Shown here: positions 43,841 through 52,849 of the stretch, in pieces
Layout: each line of letters starts with the position of its first letter
How positions within the stretch are numbered: the stretch's first letter is position 1
DNA from: Caldilineaceae bacterium SB0661_bin_32
Lineage (GTDB): Bacteria > Chloroflexota > Anaerolineae > Caldilineales > Caldilineaceae
Direction: 5' to 3'
Assembly (NCBI GenBank): GCA_009841235.1
Contig: VXMH01000031.1
Span: forward strand, 1 to 64,000
Length of the DNA: 64,000 nucleotides
Program-made: the position numbers and the translations under genes
Notes under the pieces: model-generated
What the model was told of the DNA's origin: nothing
Database searches by the model: none
The model's input: the letters and a program-made list of their open reading frames with translations, nothing else

Positions 43841-44638
43841 ATGTTATATCCTTTTGACGAAAAATACCCGGCCCAACGATCGCAGAAACTTGAAGAGACT
43901 GGTTCGACTGATCTGACGGGGCTCTCCGGCAGTCAATTTCAGGCGGGAAACCTGACGCCGTCGAACATCGTTCCGATGGTTATCGAGAGCACGGGCCGCG
44001 GCGAGCGGGCCTACGACATCTACAGCCTCCTGCTGAAGGAGCGCATCATCTTTCTTGGTATGCCGCTTTCGGACCAGGTTGCCAACCTGATGGTTGCCCA
44101 ACTCCTCTACTTGAATTCCGAGGACCCGAACCAGCCGATCCAGATGTTCATCAACTGCCCCGGCGGCCTCATTTACGCCGGCTTGGCCATCTATGACACG
44201 ATGAAAATGATCCAGACGCCGATACATACGTTTGCTGTCGGCGTTACGGCCAGCATGGGAACCGTCTTGCTCTGCTCCGGCACCAAGGGCAAGCGCTATG
44301 CTCTGCCGCACGCGACGATCCACATGCATCCGGCCGGCGGCGGCGCGCAGGGTTATACCGAGGATGTACGCATCGCCTTGAGAGAGCAGGAACGCCTTCA
44401 GACCCAGCTTTTTCATATCGTAGGTCAACAGACCGGCCATGCCTGGCAGGAGATCGAAGAGATCTTCCAGCGCGACCGTTGGATGAACGCGATCGAAGCC
44501 CGCGATTTCGGCATTGTGGACGAGGTCCTCGGCGACAGCAGCGACATTGTCTCCGTTGTGGACGGTCTTGTCAGCGTGCCTACCCAGAACGGTTCAGAGC
44601 CTGTTGCCGAAGAGGCGCCCGACGAAGGCAGCGAATAG
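43841..44638 (+). CDS. clpP: ATP-dependent Clp protease proteolytic subunit
   Basis: Barrel-forming serine protease partner of ClpX, 265 residues. The nucleophile Ser is in [11 protein letters not shown] (about residue 143), the catalytic His in [15 protein letters not shown] (about 168), and the Asp in the [19 protein letters not shown] region. The usual HQPLGG reads HPAGGG. It is longer than most ClpP proteins (about 195-210) because of a 40-residue N-terminal extension, perhaps a propeptide, and an acidic tail. GGGGAG precedes the ATG. clpX follows. Confidence 0.95.
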   Translation: MLYPFDEKYPAQRSQKLEETGSTDLTGLSGSQFQAGNLTPSNIVPMVIESTGRGERAYDIYSLLLKERIIFLGMPLSDQVANLMVAQLLYLNSEDPNQPIQMFINCPGGLIYAGLAIYDTMKMIQTPIHTFAVGVTASMGTVLLCSGTKGKRYALPHATIHMHPAGGGAQGYTEDVRIALREQERLQTQLFHIVGQQTGHAWQEIEEIFQRDRWMNAIEARDFGIVDEVLGDSSDIVSVVDGLVSVPTQNGSEPVAEEAPDEGSE

Positions 44639-44666
44639 CAGGAACTGTAAGTTAGCGTGGACGGAT

Positions 44667-44705
44667 CCAGGCGCGGCTGGCTGCCGGACAGTCAGTCGCG
44701 CCTGG
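44667..44705 (+). other. Strong hairpin between clpP and clpX
   Basis: A perfect nine-base outer stem (44667-44675 with 44697-44705) extends inward by eight more pairs (two G-U) to a five-base loop. No T-run follows. It could be a processing or attenuation signal that separates clpP and clpX levels. Confidence 0.65.
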
Positions 44706-44774
44706 TTGCCAGTTTCGACATACGCGGCCGCGGCTGTGCTCTGAAAATGGACAGGAATAGTACCTGGTAGCGCG

Positions 44775-46277
44775 ATGAACGCATGCTCTTTTTGCGGCAA
44801 AGAAGAATCGGAAGCCCAGCGCCTGATCGCCGGGGATGACGATGTCCATATCTGTGACGAATGTATCCGCCTCAGTGCCGAAATCCTCGACGAGGAAGGC
44901 TTAGGGAAGAGCAGCGTCCTGAGCAGCTCCACTCCACTCGCTGCCAAACGTGTTCCCAGCCCGCGCGAGATTGTCCAGAGCCTCAATCAATATGTAATCG
45001 GTCAGAATCGGGCGAAGAAGGTTCTGTCAGTCGCGGTTTACAATCACTATAAGCGAATCTTTGGCGGCAGCGGGGCGGCCGGGGAACGCTGGCGAGAGAG
45101 TCAGCTTTCCCAGGAACAGAGAGAAAGTGACTCCGTCCCCGGCGATGAAATTGAATCCCGCCCTGAACCCGACGTTCAGGACAGCGCGGAGGAGCGGGTA
45201 GAGCTTGCCAAAAGCAACGTGCTGCTGATCGGCCCTACCGGAAGCGGCAAGACGCTGATGGCGCAGATACTGGCCAGGCTCCTCGATGTTCCATTCACCA
45301 TTGCAGATGCCACCAGCCTGACAGAGGCCGGATACGTAGGCGAGGACGTCGAAAGCCTGCTCGTCGGGTTGTTGCAGGCGGCCGACTGGGATGCGGACCG
45401 GGCTGCATGCGGCATCGTCTACATTGACGAAATCGACAAGATCGCGCGCAAGGCAGGAGACAATCCCAGTATCACTCGTGATGTGAGCGGCGAAGGCGTT
45501 CAGCAGGCCTTGTTGAAGATTGTCGAAGGCACGACAGTCAATGTGCCGCCCAGCACAGGACGCAAACACCCACAGCAGGAGTTCATCCCCCTCGACACGC
45601 GCAACGTCCTGTTTATCTTGGGTGGCGCGTTTGTTGGGCTGGCGGAAATGGTGCGCAGGAGGTTGCGGCGTCGCGCCGGCCTTGGGTTCGTGGACGACGA
45701 ATCGGAGCTTGACCCTATTGGTCCGGCGCCGGAAGAGAGCAGTATCGACGAGCCGCCTCTACCCGAAGGGCTGACCGAGCGCCAGCGCGAGTTGAAGATC
45801 CGCCGCCTCGAAAAAGAAGGTCGGGAGGAGAGCCGCCTGCTCCAGCAGGCAATGCCCGACGACCTGCTCCAATACGGCCTGATTCCGGAATTTGTCGGTC
45901 GTGTTCCGGTTGTAGTCAGTCTGGATGCGCTCGATCGTGAAGTCCTGGTCGAGATTCTGACGCGCCCGAAGAACAGCATCGTGCGGCAGTTCCAGCAACT
46001 CTTCGCTATGGATGATGTGATGCTGGAGTTTGCGCCGGAATCGCTGCTGGCGGCCGCAACGCAAGCCTACATGCGACGAACCGGGGCCAGGGGGTTGCGT
46101 TCGATTGTTGAGGAAGCGCTGCTAGACGTGATGTACGAAATTCCCGGCCGCGAGGAGGTCGCCCGTTGTGTGGTGGACCGGGAAGTATTTGAAGAAGGCG
46201 CATTGCCCCAGCTTTATGGCGATCAAGGCCAGCAGGTCCACCTTGCGGACGATCAGGAACTGGATGCAGCCGCCTGA
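44775..46277 (+). CDS. clpX: ATP-dependent Clp protease ATP-binding subunit ClpX
   Basis: AAA+ unfoldase that feeds proteins to ClpP, 500 residues (family about 410-430). The zinc-binding domain uses CSFCGKEE and CDECI (residues 4-34). Walker A is GPTGSGKT (about 153), Walker B is [10 protein letters not shown] (about 214), and [12 protein letters not shown] and [10 protein letters not shown] are present. Two insertions account for the extra length: a charged Ser/Glu/Arg-rich stretch (about 94-140) and a Pro/Glu-rich one (about 310-360) around the pore-loop side. The start is ATG 44775. Confidence 0.95.
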   Translation: MNACSFCGKEESEAQRLIAGDDDVHICDECIRLSAEILDEEGLGKSSVLSSSTPLAAKRVPSPREIVQSLNQYVIGQNRAKKVLSVAVYNHYKRIFGGSGAAGERWRESQLSQEQRESDSVPGDEIESRPEPDVQDSAEERVELAKSNVLLIGPTGSGKTLMAQILARLLDVPFTIADATSLTEAGYVGEDVESLLVGLLQAADWDADRAACGIVYIDEIDKIARKAGDNPSITRDVSGEGVQQALLKIVEGTTVNVPPSTGRKHPQQEFIPLDTRNVLFILGGAFVGLAEMVRRRLRRRAGLGFVDDESELDPIGPAPEESSIDEPPLPEGLTERQRELKIRRLEKEGREESRLLQQAMPDDLLQYGLIPEFVGRVPVVVSLDALDREVLVEILTRPKNSIVRQFQQLFAMDDVMLEFAPESLLAAATQAYMRRTGARGLRSIVEEALLDVMYEIPGREEVARCVVDREVFEEGALPQLYGDQGQQVHLADDQELDAAA

Positions 46278-46395
46278 GCACTGCCAGGCATCTTCAGCCA
46301 GCTTTGCCTGCGCTCCCCACCCCGTATCCCTCGCTGGAGAATAACTTCCACTTCATCGCCCAATTGCGGTGCCTTCAACCAGAATCGCCACACCG

Positions 46396-46419
46396 AGTGT
46401 CTCCTGATAGCGAGACACT
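46396..46419. terminator. Possible bidirectional hairpin between clpX and mutY
   Basis: Eight-base perfect stem AGTGTCTC with GAGACACT and an eight-base loop in the convergent gap. No T-run is seen on either side. Confidence 0.4.
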
Positions 46420-46497
46420 TGATCGCGGCCAGAATGTCGCCTCGTCAGCAAAACTGTCCCACCGCCGCGATTGTCCTCTGTTCATACATCCGTACAA

Positions 46498-47601
46498 CTA
46501 GGCATTCTCTTCCTGGTCGCGTAGGGCGCCGATAATCTTGCGATCGGGAACTGGACAGGGGAACCGGTCGATCTCATCCAGCGTGGTCCAGCACCAATCG
46601 GCCACGCCAAGGGCCCGGGGTATTCCGGTGTGAATGCGCGCATGGAAGGCGGCAAGTGTCATACGAAAATGGGTAAACGCGTGGTCTACCGTCGTCACCT
46701 GTTCCCCCACTGTTATGGCCACGCCCAGTCCCTGGCGGACTGCACGCTCTAACGAGGCTGGCAGATCCTTGTCGGCCGCATCTCTTGCGCCGTTGGGGAA
46801 GGACCACATTCCTCCGAGGAGACCCTTTTCAGGACGTTTGCTGATCAGCAAACGGGAGCCTCCCCGAACGCCTTCCCAGATGACTGCAGCAGCCACCTCA
46901 ACATGAGGGGTCTTCTTGCCGGGGGAGCGAACGGGCCGCTCGTTCTGAACGCCTCGCTCGCGAGCCAGACAACAGGGACGCAGTGGACACGCTCCACAGA
47001 GAGGGTTGCGGCGCCGGCACAAAAGCGCGCCCAGCTCCATCAACCCTTCGTTCATTGCGCCGGGCAGGGCCGCGGCTTCCACCATCCGGCGGGACAGATT
47101 CCAGAGCCGTCTTTCGGTGGCGGGAAGGTCGATCTTCTCGTCGATGTCCCACAGGCGGCTGATGACCCGTTTTGCGTTGCCGTCGAGAACCGGCTCGGGC
47201 AGCCCAAATGACAAGCTGAGTATCGCGCCGGCCGTATATTCGCCGATGCCAGGCAGCATGAGCAGCTCGCGACGCGTGCGAGGCAACCGGCCGCCAAACT
47301 CGGCCATGATTATCTGCGCGGCCCTGTGTAGATTCCTGGCGCGACTGTAATAACCCAGCCCCTCCCACAGTTTCAGGACCTCCTGCTGGTCCGAATTGGC
47401 CAGTCGTTCTACGGTCGGAAATCGCGCCATCCAGCGATTGAAATAGTCGACGACAACCGACAGCCGTGTCTGCTGAGCCATGACTTCGCTTATCCAGACG
47501 GCGTAGGCGTCACGCGCGCCGGCCGGATTCCTGCGCCAAGGCAGATCTCGCAGGTTTTCAGCATGCCATGCAGTCAGACGATCAGCGATCTGTTGGTGCA
47601 T
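46498..47601 (-). CDS. mutY: A/G-specific adenine glycosylase
   Basis: Base-excision repair enzyme that removes adenine opposite 8-oxoguanine, 367 residues from ATG 47601. The catalytic Glu is in WISEVMAQQTR, and the helix-hairpin-helix with catalytic Asp spans LPGIGEYTAGAILSLSFG to PVLDGNAKRV. The 4Fe-4S cluster is CRRRNPLCGACPLRPCC (about residues 196-212). A C-terminal NUDIX-like domain for 8-oxoG recognition follows (RPEKGLLGGMWSFPNG). An in-frame TTG at 47652 is an alternative start. Confidence 0.94.
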   Translation of the reverse strand: MHQQIADRLTAWHAENLRDLPWRRNPAGARDAYAVWISEVMAQQTRLSVVVDYFNRWMARFPTVERLANSDQQEVLKLWEGLGYYSRARNLHRAAQIIMAEFGGRLPRTRRELLMLPGIGEYTAGAILSLSFGLPEPVLDGNAKRVISRLWDIDEKIDLPATERRLWNLSRRMVEAAALPGAMNEGLMELGALLCRRRNPLCGACPLRPCCLARERGVQNERPVRSPGKKTPHVEVAAAVIWEGVRGGSRLLISKRPEKGLLGGMWSFPNGARDAADKDLPASLERAVRQGLGVAITVGEQVTTVDHAFTHFRMTLAAFHARIHTGIPRALGVADWCWTTLDEIDRFPCPVPDRKIIGALRDQEENA

Positions 47602-47661
47602 ACCTGCCAGGATTCGAGCTTCGTATTGCGTTTGCCAACCTGAAACGTTCAACCGAGCCGA

Positions 47662-48663
47662 CTACTGAGGGTACTCTCCGCCAAGCGCGTTCACCAGCAG
47701 GCGTACCGCGCCGCAGGCGTCGTTGTAGTCGGCCACTTGCGAGGGCGTGTGGACATAGCGGCAGGGAATGGAGACGGTGCCGGCGGGGACACCCGCGCGG
47801 CTGACCTGCACAGCGGAGGCATCTGTCGAGCCAAACTCCAGGACCTCCAATTGGTAGGGAATGTCCTGTTCGCGTGCCGTGCTTTCCAGCCAGCCGCGTA
47901 CCTTGGGATGGGAAATCATACGCCGGTCCATGACCTTGATCGCCGGTCCTTTCCCCAGCGCCACCTCCATCGGAGTCGCCTGCGGAAAGTCGCCGGTGGC
48001 TGTCACATCGATGGCCAGGATGATCTCGGGCTCCAGTCCATAGCCGGCGGTTGTGGCCCCGCGCGCCCCAACTTCCTCCTGTGCGGTGAACACGGCCAGG
48101 AGTTCGTGCGGAGAACTCTTGAGCTCGCGCAGCGTCTGGATCAGCACGGCGCAGCCGATCCGATCATCAAGATTGGGAGCAAACAGCCTGTCCCCTACCG
48201 CGCCGAAGCTGCTGCGAAAGACCGCCGAATCGCCAACCTGAACGCGCGCATTTTCCCTGGAGTCGGCCCCCACGTCCAGAAATAACTTCTGCGGCGCCGG
48301 CCGTTCGCGTGCGATCGGCGAGCCTTCCAGCCCAAACGCGCCTTCGACGCCGTTGGCAAAATGGACGCGGCTGCCGATAAGCGCATTGGTCACCACGCCT
48401 CCGATGGTGGTAAAGCGGCAGAAGCCCTGTGCGTCCACGTGCGTTACCATTATGCCGATCTCGTCCATGTGAGCGGCGAGCATGATCCGCTTGCCCTTCT
48501 CAACGCCGGCGGCAGGACGTTTCACCGCGATCAGGTTGCCCAGCCTGTCGGTCTGGATCTCATCGACCAGTCCGTCCAAGTGGTTGATGATCGCCTCGCG
48601 GATCCGCTCCTCCTGGCCGCTGGGGCCGAATACCCCGCACAGTTCCTCAATCAATGCTCTCAT
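47662..48663 (-). CDS. M42 family metallopeptidase (third of three)
   Basis: Cobalt- or zinc-dependent aminopeptidase of the tetrahedral M42 type, 333 residues. Metal and catalytic sites are visible: MLAAHMDEIGIM (His and Asp), NLDDRIGCAVL (bridging Asp), AQEEVGARGA (catalytic and ligand Glu pair), AIDVTATGD and RYVHTPSQ (His). The start codon overlaps the stop of the upstream paralog as ATGA, so the two are translationally coupled. Confidence 0.92.
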   Translation of the reverse strand: MRALIEELCGVFGPSGQEERIREAIINHLDGLVDEIQTDRLGNLIAVKRPAAGVEKGKRIMLAAHMDEIGIMVTHVDAQGFCRFTTIGGVVTNALIGSRVHFANGVEGAFGLEGSPIARERPAPQKLFLDVGADSRENARVQVGDSAVFRSSFGAVGDRLFAPNLDDRIGCAVLIQTLRELKSSPHELLAVFTAQEEVGARGATTAGYGLEPEIILAIDVTATGDFPQATPMEVALGKGPAIKVMDRRMISHPKVRGWLESTAREQDIPYQLEVLEFGSTDASAVQVSRAGVPAGTVSIPCRYVHTPSQVADYNDACGAVRLLVNALGGEYPQ

Positions 48664-49682
48664 GCTTCACTCCACCCGGCCCGCAACGGCCGCCCCAAGG
48701 GCCCTGACAAGGCCTTGCTCATCAACTGAATGGTGTTCTTCACATCTTCCGGGTCCATCAGCGCCGCGGGCGTATGGATATAGCGGCAGGGCACAGCCAC
48801 GGCCACGGCCGGCACGCCGGCGCGGGCCAGGTGAATCGTGCCCACGTCGGTACCGCCGACTCCGGGCTGCTTGATTTGCCAGGGAATGCCGTGGTCGGAC
48901 GCGGTCTCCGTCAGGATGCGAACGAGCCGCCGGTCGGCATGGGCGCTGCGGTCCATCACCGAAATGGCCGGTCCCTTTCCCAGCTCCGTCGTCGGACTTA
49001 CGTCATTCTGTTTAGGCAGGTCGTCAGCGACTGTACCTTCGAGCGCCACCGCGACATCCGGCTGCACCGTGTATGCGGCCACACCGGCGCCGCGCAAGCC
49101 GATCTCTTCCTGTACGGTGAAAACCCCGACCAGTTCGCATGGGAACTCGCTCTTCAACAGTTCGGCCAGGATGTAGCACCCTACACGGTCGTCAAATGCC
49201 TTTCCCTTCAGAAGTTTCCCGTACTGCTCATATCCGCTCTCAAAGGTAATCATGTCGCCCGGCTCGATGCCGCCAGCGCCGCCGGTGTCAATGAGAAGAT
49301 CGGAGATCGGCACTGCGCGCCGTCCCGACCGGGCGGCATGCGGCGCACGCAGGATTACACCGGGCACTGACTGCGGGCCGATCGTTACTCGTTTACCTGG
49401 GAGAATGCGTGGGTCCAGGCCGCCGACGCTGCGAAACTTCACTGTGCCGTCCGAATTCGCGCGCATGACCATCCCGCCCACTTCGTCCATATGCGCGGCG
49501 AGCATCACACGATGTTGCCCCGCAGCGTCCGATCCCCCCTTGTGGGCGATCAGATTGCCTATGGAGTCGACCGAGAGCTCCTCCACGAAGGGAGCGAGCT
49601 CCTCTCGCAGTATGGCCCTCACTGCGCCCTCATGCCCCGCGACCCCGCGGGCTTTGGACAGTTTCTTGAGCAGTTCGTTCAT
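48660..49682 (-). CDS. M42 family metallopeptidase (second of three)
   Basis: M42 aminopeptidase, 340 residues from ATG 49682. It shows MLAAHMDEVGGM, AFDDRVGCYIL, VQEEIGLRGAGV, ALEGTVADD and RYIHTPAAL. The ALEGT form of the fourth site (Glu for Asp) is common in one M42 branch, so this paralog belongs to a different branch from the other two. It lies eight bases after the first paralog and overlaps the third by four. Confidence 0.92.
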   Translation of the reverse strand: MNELLKKLSKARGVAGHEGAVRAILREELAPFVEELSVDSIGNLIAHKGGSDAAGQHRVMLAAHMDEVGGMVMRANSDGTVKFRSVGGLDPRILPGKRVTIGPQSVPGVILRAPHAARSGRRAVPISDLLIDTGGAGGIEPGDMITFESGYEQYGKLLKGKAFDDRVGCYILAELLKSEFPCELVGVFTVQEEIGLRGAGVAAYTVQPDVAVALEGTVADDLPKQNDVSPTTELGKGPAISVMDRSAHADRRLVRILTETASDHGIPWQIKQPGVGGTDVGTIHLARAGVPAVAVAVPCRYIHTPAALMDPEDVKNTIQLMSKALSGPLGRPLRAGWSEA

Positions 49683-49690
49683 GGCGACAG

Positions 49691-50773
49691 TTAGGCCTGG
49701 TCGTCGAGCGCCAGAGCGGACAGGTCGTCCGGCAGCTCGCAAATCGTTTCAGCCAGCAGCCGCGCGCTTCGTTCGATGTCCTTCAGGGCGACCGTTTCGG
49801 CAGGCGTGTGCATGTTACGGACCGGAACTGAAATCAACGCGGTCGGGATGCCTGACCGGGACACCTGCATCGTCCATGCGTCTGTACCGGAGTTCCCCGG
49901 CAGGACTTCGTTGGTAAAAGGGATCTCGTTGCGCCCGGCCGTGTCGACCAGCAGTTTTCTCAAAACGGGATGCAGGTTGGGCCCCAAGCCGATGGCCGGT
50001 CCGCTGCCCATGGGCAGGGCCTCCTCGGCGGTGGCGCCCTGCTGCTCGGCATAGGTTACATCGAGAGCGATACCCACATCCGGCTGCACCTGAAACGCGG
50101 CGGTCTTGGCGCCGCGCAAGCCAATCTCCTCCTGAACCGTGACCACGGCGAAAATGTCCCAGGCGTGGCTGCGTTGCTGCAGAATGTGCAACGCTTGCAA
50201 AAGGACGACGACCGACACGCGATTGTCGAAGGCTTTGCCCGACGCATAACCGTTACCCAACCGGCCGGCGCACCGGCGAATCGATATAAAATCCCCTACC
50301 GATACGTATTCCGCCAGCTCGCCGGCGGGCAGCCCGACGTCGATAAACAGATCGGCCTGGGCAAAGGGCTTTTCCCGCTCCTCCTGTGAAAGGACGTGGG
50401 GCGGCCGGCTCGCGATCAGTCCCGGCAAATCAGCGCGGCCGTGAACCGTTACTTCCTGGGCCGGCAAGGCTCCCACGTCGACGCCGCCGACCACCGCAAA
50501 GCGCAGAAAGCCCTTCTCCAACCGGGTGACAATCAGGCCGATTTCGTCCATGTGCGCGGCGAGCATCACCCGCTTGGCGGGCGAGTCGCTGCCGCGTCTA
50601 TGGCCTGTCAGATTGCCGAGGGTGTCGGTATGCAGTTCATCAACGAGGGGAGCCAGATGCTCGCTGACACGGGCGCGAATCCGGTCTTCCTGGCCGCTGA
50701 CGCCGGGGGTCTCGCTTAACTCCTTTAACAGAGAGAAGCAGTCTGAACCCTGGGGCTTTTTGTCGCTGTTCAC
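49691..50773 (-). CDS. M42 family metallopeptidase (first of three)
   Basis: M42 aminopeptidase, 360 residues. It shows MLAAHMDEIGLI, AFDNRVSVVVLLQ, VQEEIGLRGAKT, ALDVTYAEQ and RNMHTPAET. There is a small insertion after ALDVTYAEQ. GTG 50773 is chosen because it overlaps the stop of the zinc-ribbon gene as TAGTG, a coupled junction; the frame is open further upstream. Together the three paralogs would form an intracellular peptide-trimming set. Confidence 0.88.
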   Translation of the reverse strand: MNSDKKPQGSDCFSLLKELSETPGVSGQEDRIRARVSEHLAPLVDELHTDTLGNLTGHRRGSDSPAKRVMLAAHMDEIGLIVTRLEKGFLRFAVVGGVDVGALPAQEVTVHGRADLPGLIASRPPHVLSQEEREKPFAQADLFIDVGLPAGELAEYVSVGDFISIRRCAGRLGNGYASGKAFDNRVSVVVLLQALHILQQRSHAWDIFAVVTVQEEIGLRGAKTAAFQVQPDVGIALDVTYAEQQGATAEEALPMGSGPAIGLGPNLHPVLRKLLVDTAGRNEIPFTNEVLPGNSGTDAWTMQVSRSGIPTALISVPVRNMHTPAETVALKDIERSARLLAETICELPDDLSALALDDQA

Positions 50774-50985
50774 TATCCGGCGGGGACTCCAAGCTGGGCG
50801 CACTGGCCAAAGAGAGGAAGGACGAAGATCAACCCGACCACAATCCAAACCCAGACCGGCATGCCGAGTATCATCAGCCGGCGCTTGGGCTTTTTTTCTA
50901 CCGGTCGCGGCAAAACGGTCTGGCAGCGCCAGCAGACTTCCTTATCGTCGGGATTCCAGGTACCGCATTCGGTGCAGTCGGACAT
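50773..50985 (-). CDS. Small zinc-ribbon membrane protein
   Basis: A 70-residue protein with a zinc ribbon (CTECGTWN, then CWRC; residues about 4-22), a basic proline-rich linker and one C-terminal membrane helix (about residues 43-60). ATG 50985 has GGGGAAG upstream; an earlier TTG is less likely. It is the first gene of the M42 cluster and shares a stop/start overlap with the first peptidase. Its function is unknown. It might tether or regulate the peptidases, which is speculation. Confidence 0.7.
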   Translation of the reverse strand: MSDCTECGTWNPDDKEVCWRCQTVLPRPVEKKPKRRLMILGMPVWVWIVVGLIFVLPLFGQCAQLGVPAG

Positions 50986-51191
50986 ACGGCTTCCCCGTGT
51001 CAATATGGTCGAGAATGGCCTGGTTCATGCTAACACAGTTGGAAGGCGTGAGCAAACGGTCGCCAAAAATGCAGGCGATCCGAGATCTCTTCCAACTGCC
51101 GTCGGAATTGGGTCGACCAAGATGACCTTTGGCAATGAAAATAAGGCGTGAATGCGAAAGTTTGCCTACATAGGAACAGGTCTAAGCCAGT

Positions 51192-51989
51192 CTACATGCG
51201 TACCTGAATCGCGCTGCCGCTCTCGTAGCGGCGCAGGCCGCGGTAGAAGACGTAGACGGATAGAAAGAGAAAGACCCCGCCGCCGGCGCAGATCTGGGCT
51301 AGCTGCAACAGATCAAATCTGCGCACAAATTCGGCGGGCAGCGCCCCGATGAACGCCGCCGGAATCAACGTAAACAGGAGCAGCTTGGCCGTTCCGTCGA
51401 AGAGCGTGATCGGATAGAGAGAAAAGGTGACAATCGCATTGAACGCGTGCCTCGTCAGCAGGCTTGTATTGCCAATCCAGAAGGTAAGGCTCTGTACCAG
51501 GACCAGAAAGGAGATGAGTACAGCTATTGAGGCCAGACATCCCAGTGTAAAACGCAACAGCATTAAGCCGTTGAACGTACCGGAAAAGATGACTGCGGCG
51601 CCAAAGCTGAACAGACCATACGTGAAATCTCCGGCAGAAGACGCGTTGCTGCGGCTGGCCAGCGCGTGCAGCAGTACCGGACGGGGCAGCGACAGATAGT
51701 AGTCCATCTGCCCGCTGGCGATCAGCGACGACAGACGAATGGCGTTGCCGAAGAGATAGGTGCCGGCTCCGAAACCGGTCGCGACGACGCCGAACAGAAA
51801 GAGCATGTCCACAAGATCCCAGCCGTTTATCTCTTCGAAACGGGCGAAGAATATGATCCAGAAGACGAAGTAGATGGCGTTGTTGAGCATCATTCCCACC
51901 ACCTGCGTCAGGAAGGAGACCCGGTACTCCATCGCGCTGAGAAGGTTCGTCCTCCACAACGCCGCTACAAAGGCAAGATGGCGGCCCAT
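51192..51989 (-). CDS. ABC-2 exporter permease (second)
   Basis: A 265-residue membrane protein of the ABC-2 family (DUF990/PF06182-like) with six helices. YRVSFLTQVVGMMLNNAIYF near the N-terminus and ASGQMDYYLSLPRPVLLHAL (about residues 91-110) are typical. It starts three bases after the stop of the first permease gene. With that permease and the ATPase it forms a complete exporter of unknown substrate. Confidence 0.88.
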   Translation of the reverse strand: MGRHLAFVAALWRTNLLSAMEYRVSFLTQVVGMMLNNAIYFVFWIIFFARFEEINGWDLVDMLFLFGVVATGFGAGTYLFGNAIRLSSLIASGQMDYYLSLPRPVLLHALASRSNASSAGDFTYGLFSFGAAVIFSGTFNGLMLLRFTLGCLASIAVLISFLVLVQSLTFWIGNTSLLTRHAFNAIVTFSLYPITLFDGTAKLLLFTLIPAAFIGALPAEFVRRFDLLQLAQICAGGGVFLFLSVYVFYRGLRRYESGSAIQVRM

Positions 51990-51992
51990 GGC

Positions 51993-52847
51993 TCAGCCCC
52001 CGTTTATCACCAGCCGCGCCGCGGCCCGGCGGTACATCACCCACACGATACCGCCGACTACGGTCAGCCAGATGCCCTGTTGCAGAAAGACCTGGCCCAG
52101 GCGCGCCAGGCTGGGGTCCACGAACAGACGGGCGGGACCGTATATGATCCAGGCGAACGGCAGGTTGAGCGAGACCGTCTGCAGCCAGGCCGGGAAGAAA
52201 TCGAGCGGGATCAGAACGCCTCCCAGCAGCAGCAGGAACTTCTGGTAGATCCAGCGAAAGGCATTGGTTTCCTCGACAACGAAGGCGCTCAGGCCGATCA
52301 GCGCGGAAAAGCAGAAGTCCAGCAGCCAGGAAAGACCCACCGCAGCCCCGGCGAATATCCAACCCGTCAGTCCCGGCGGTGGGCCCACCATCAGCCAGAC
52401 GACCGCGGCGCCGATAATGAGGTTGCCGCCAAATGCAAGGACGCTGTCACCAAGGCCGGCGGCGAAGTGATAGAGGATGAAGTTGAACGGCTTGTTGAGC
52501 AGGTAGGCGACACTGCCGTCCTTCACCTGCTCCGTGATCGTCTCAGAAAGGTCCCGCTTGCTCAGCATCACCGCCTCGGCCATCATCAGGTACCACATCG
52601 TGTCTGCCAGCGTCAGCCCGGCAATCGAGCGTGCGCCCGTCGCGCCGTATGTAACCTGCCACAGGTTCATGAAGATCCACATGAAGAGAACGATGAGCAG
52701 GCTGCGTCCCAGCAGGTCGATCGGGTAGGCGAGGCTGTTCACCAGTTGCGTACGAAAGATGGCCCAGTACTTGCCCGCGACTGCCGCTGCCGAAGGATTC
52801 CTGACGCAACCCTCCGGAGAGAGGACGCTTGCCTCCCTGTTACTCAT
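51993..52847 (-). CDS. ABC-2 exporter permease (first)
   Basis: A 284-residue ABC-2 type permease with six helices. KDGSVAYLLNKPFNFILYHF (about residues 108-127) aligns with the equivalent GQMDYYLSLPRP region of the second permease. It lies two bases after the ATPase stop. The two permeases likely form a heterodimer. Confidence 0.88.
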   Translation of the reverse strand: MSNREASVLSPEGCVRNPSAAAVAGKYWAIFRTQLVNSLAYPIDLLGRSLLIVLFMWIFMNLWQVTYGATGARSIAGLTLADTMWYLMMAEAVMLSKRDLSETITEQVKDGSVAYLLNKPFNFILYHFAAGLGDSVLAFGGNLIIGAAVVWLMVGPPPGLTGWIFAGAAVGLSWLLDFCFSALIGLSAFVVEETNAFRWIYQKFLLLLGGVLIPLDFFPAWLQTVSLNLPFAWIIYGPARLFVDPSLARLGQVFLQQGIWLTVVGGIVWVMYRRAAARLVINGG

Positions 52848-52849
52848 CC

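Noticed and set aside
44331-44360. Possible loss of the ClpP catalytic His because HQPLGG is missing.
   Set aside because: Aligning on GGAQG places the second His of IHMHP exactly at the catalytic position, so the triad is intact.
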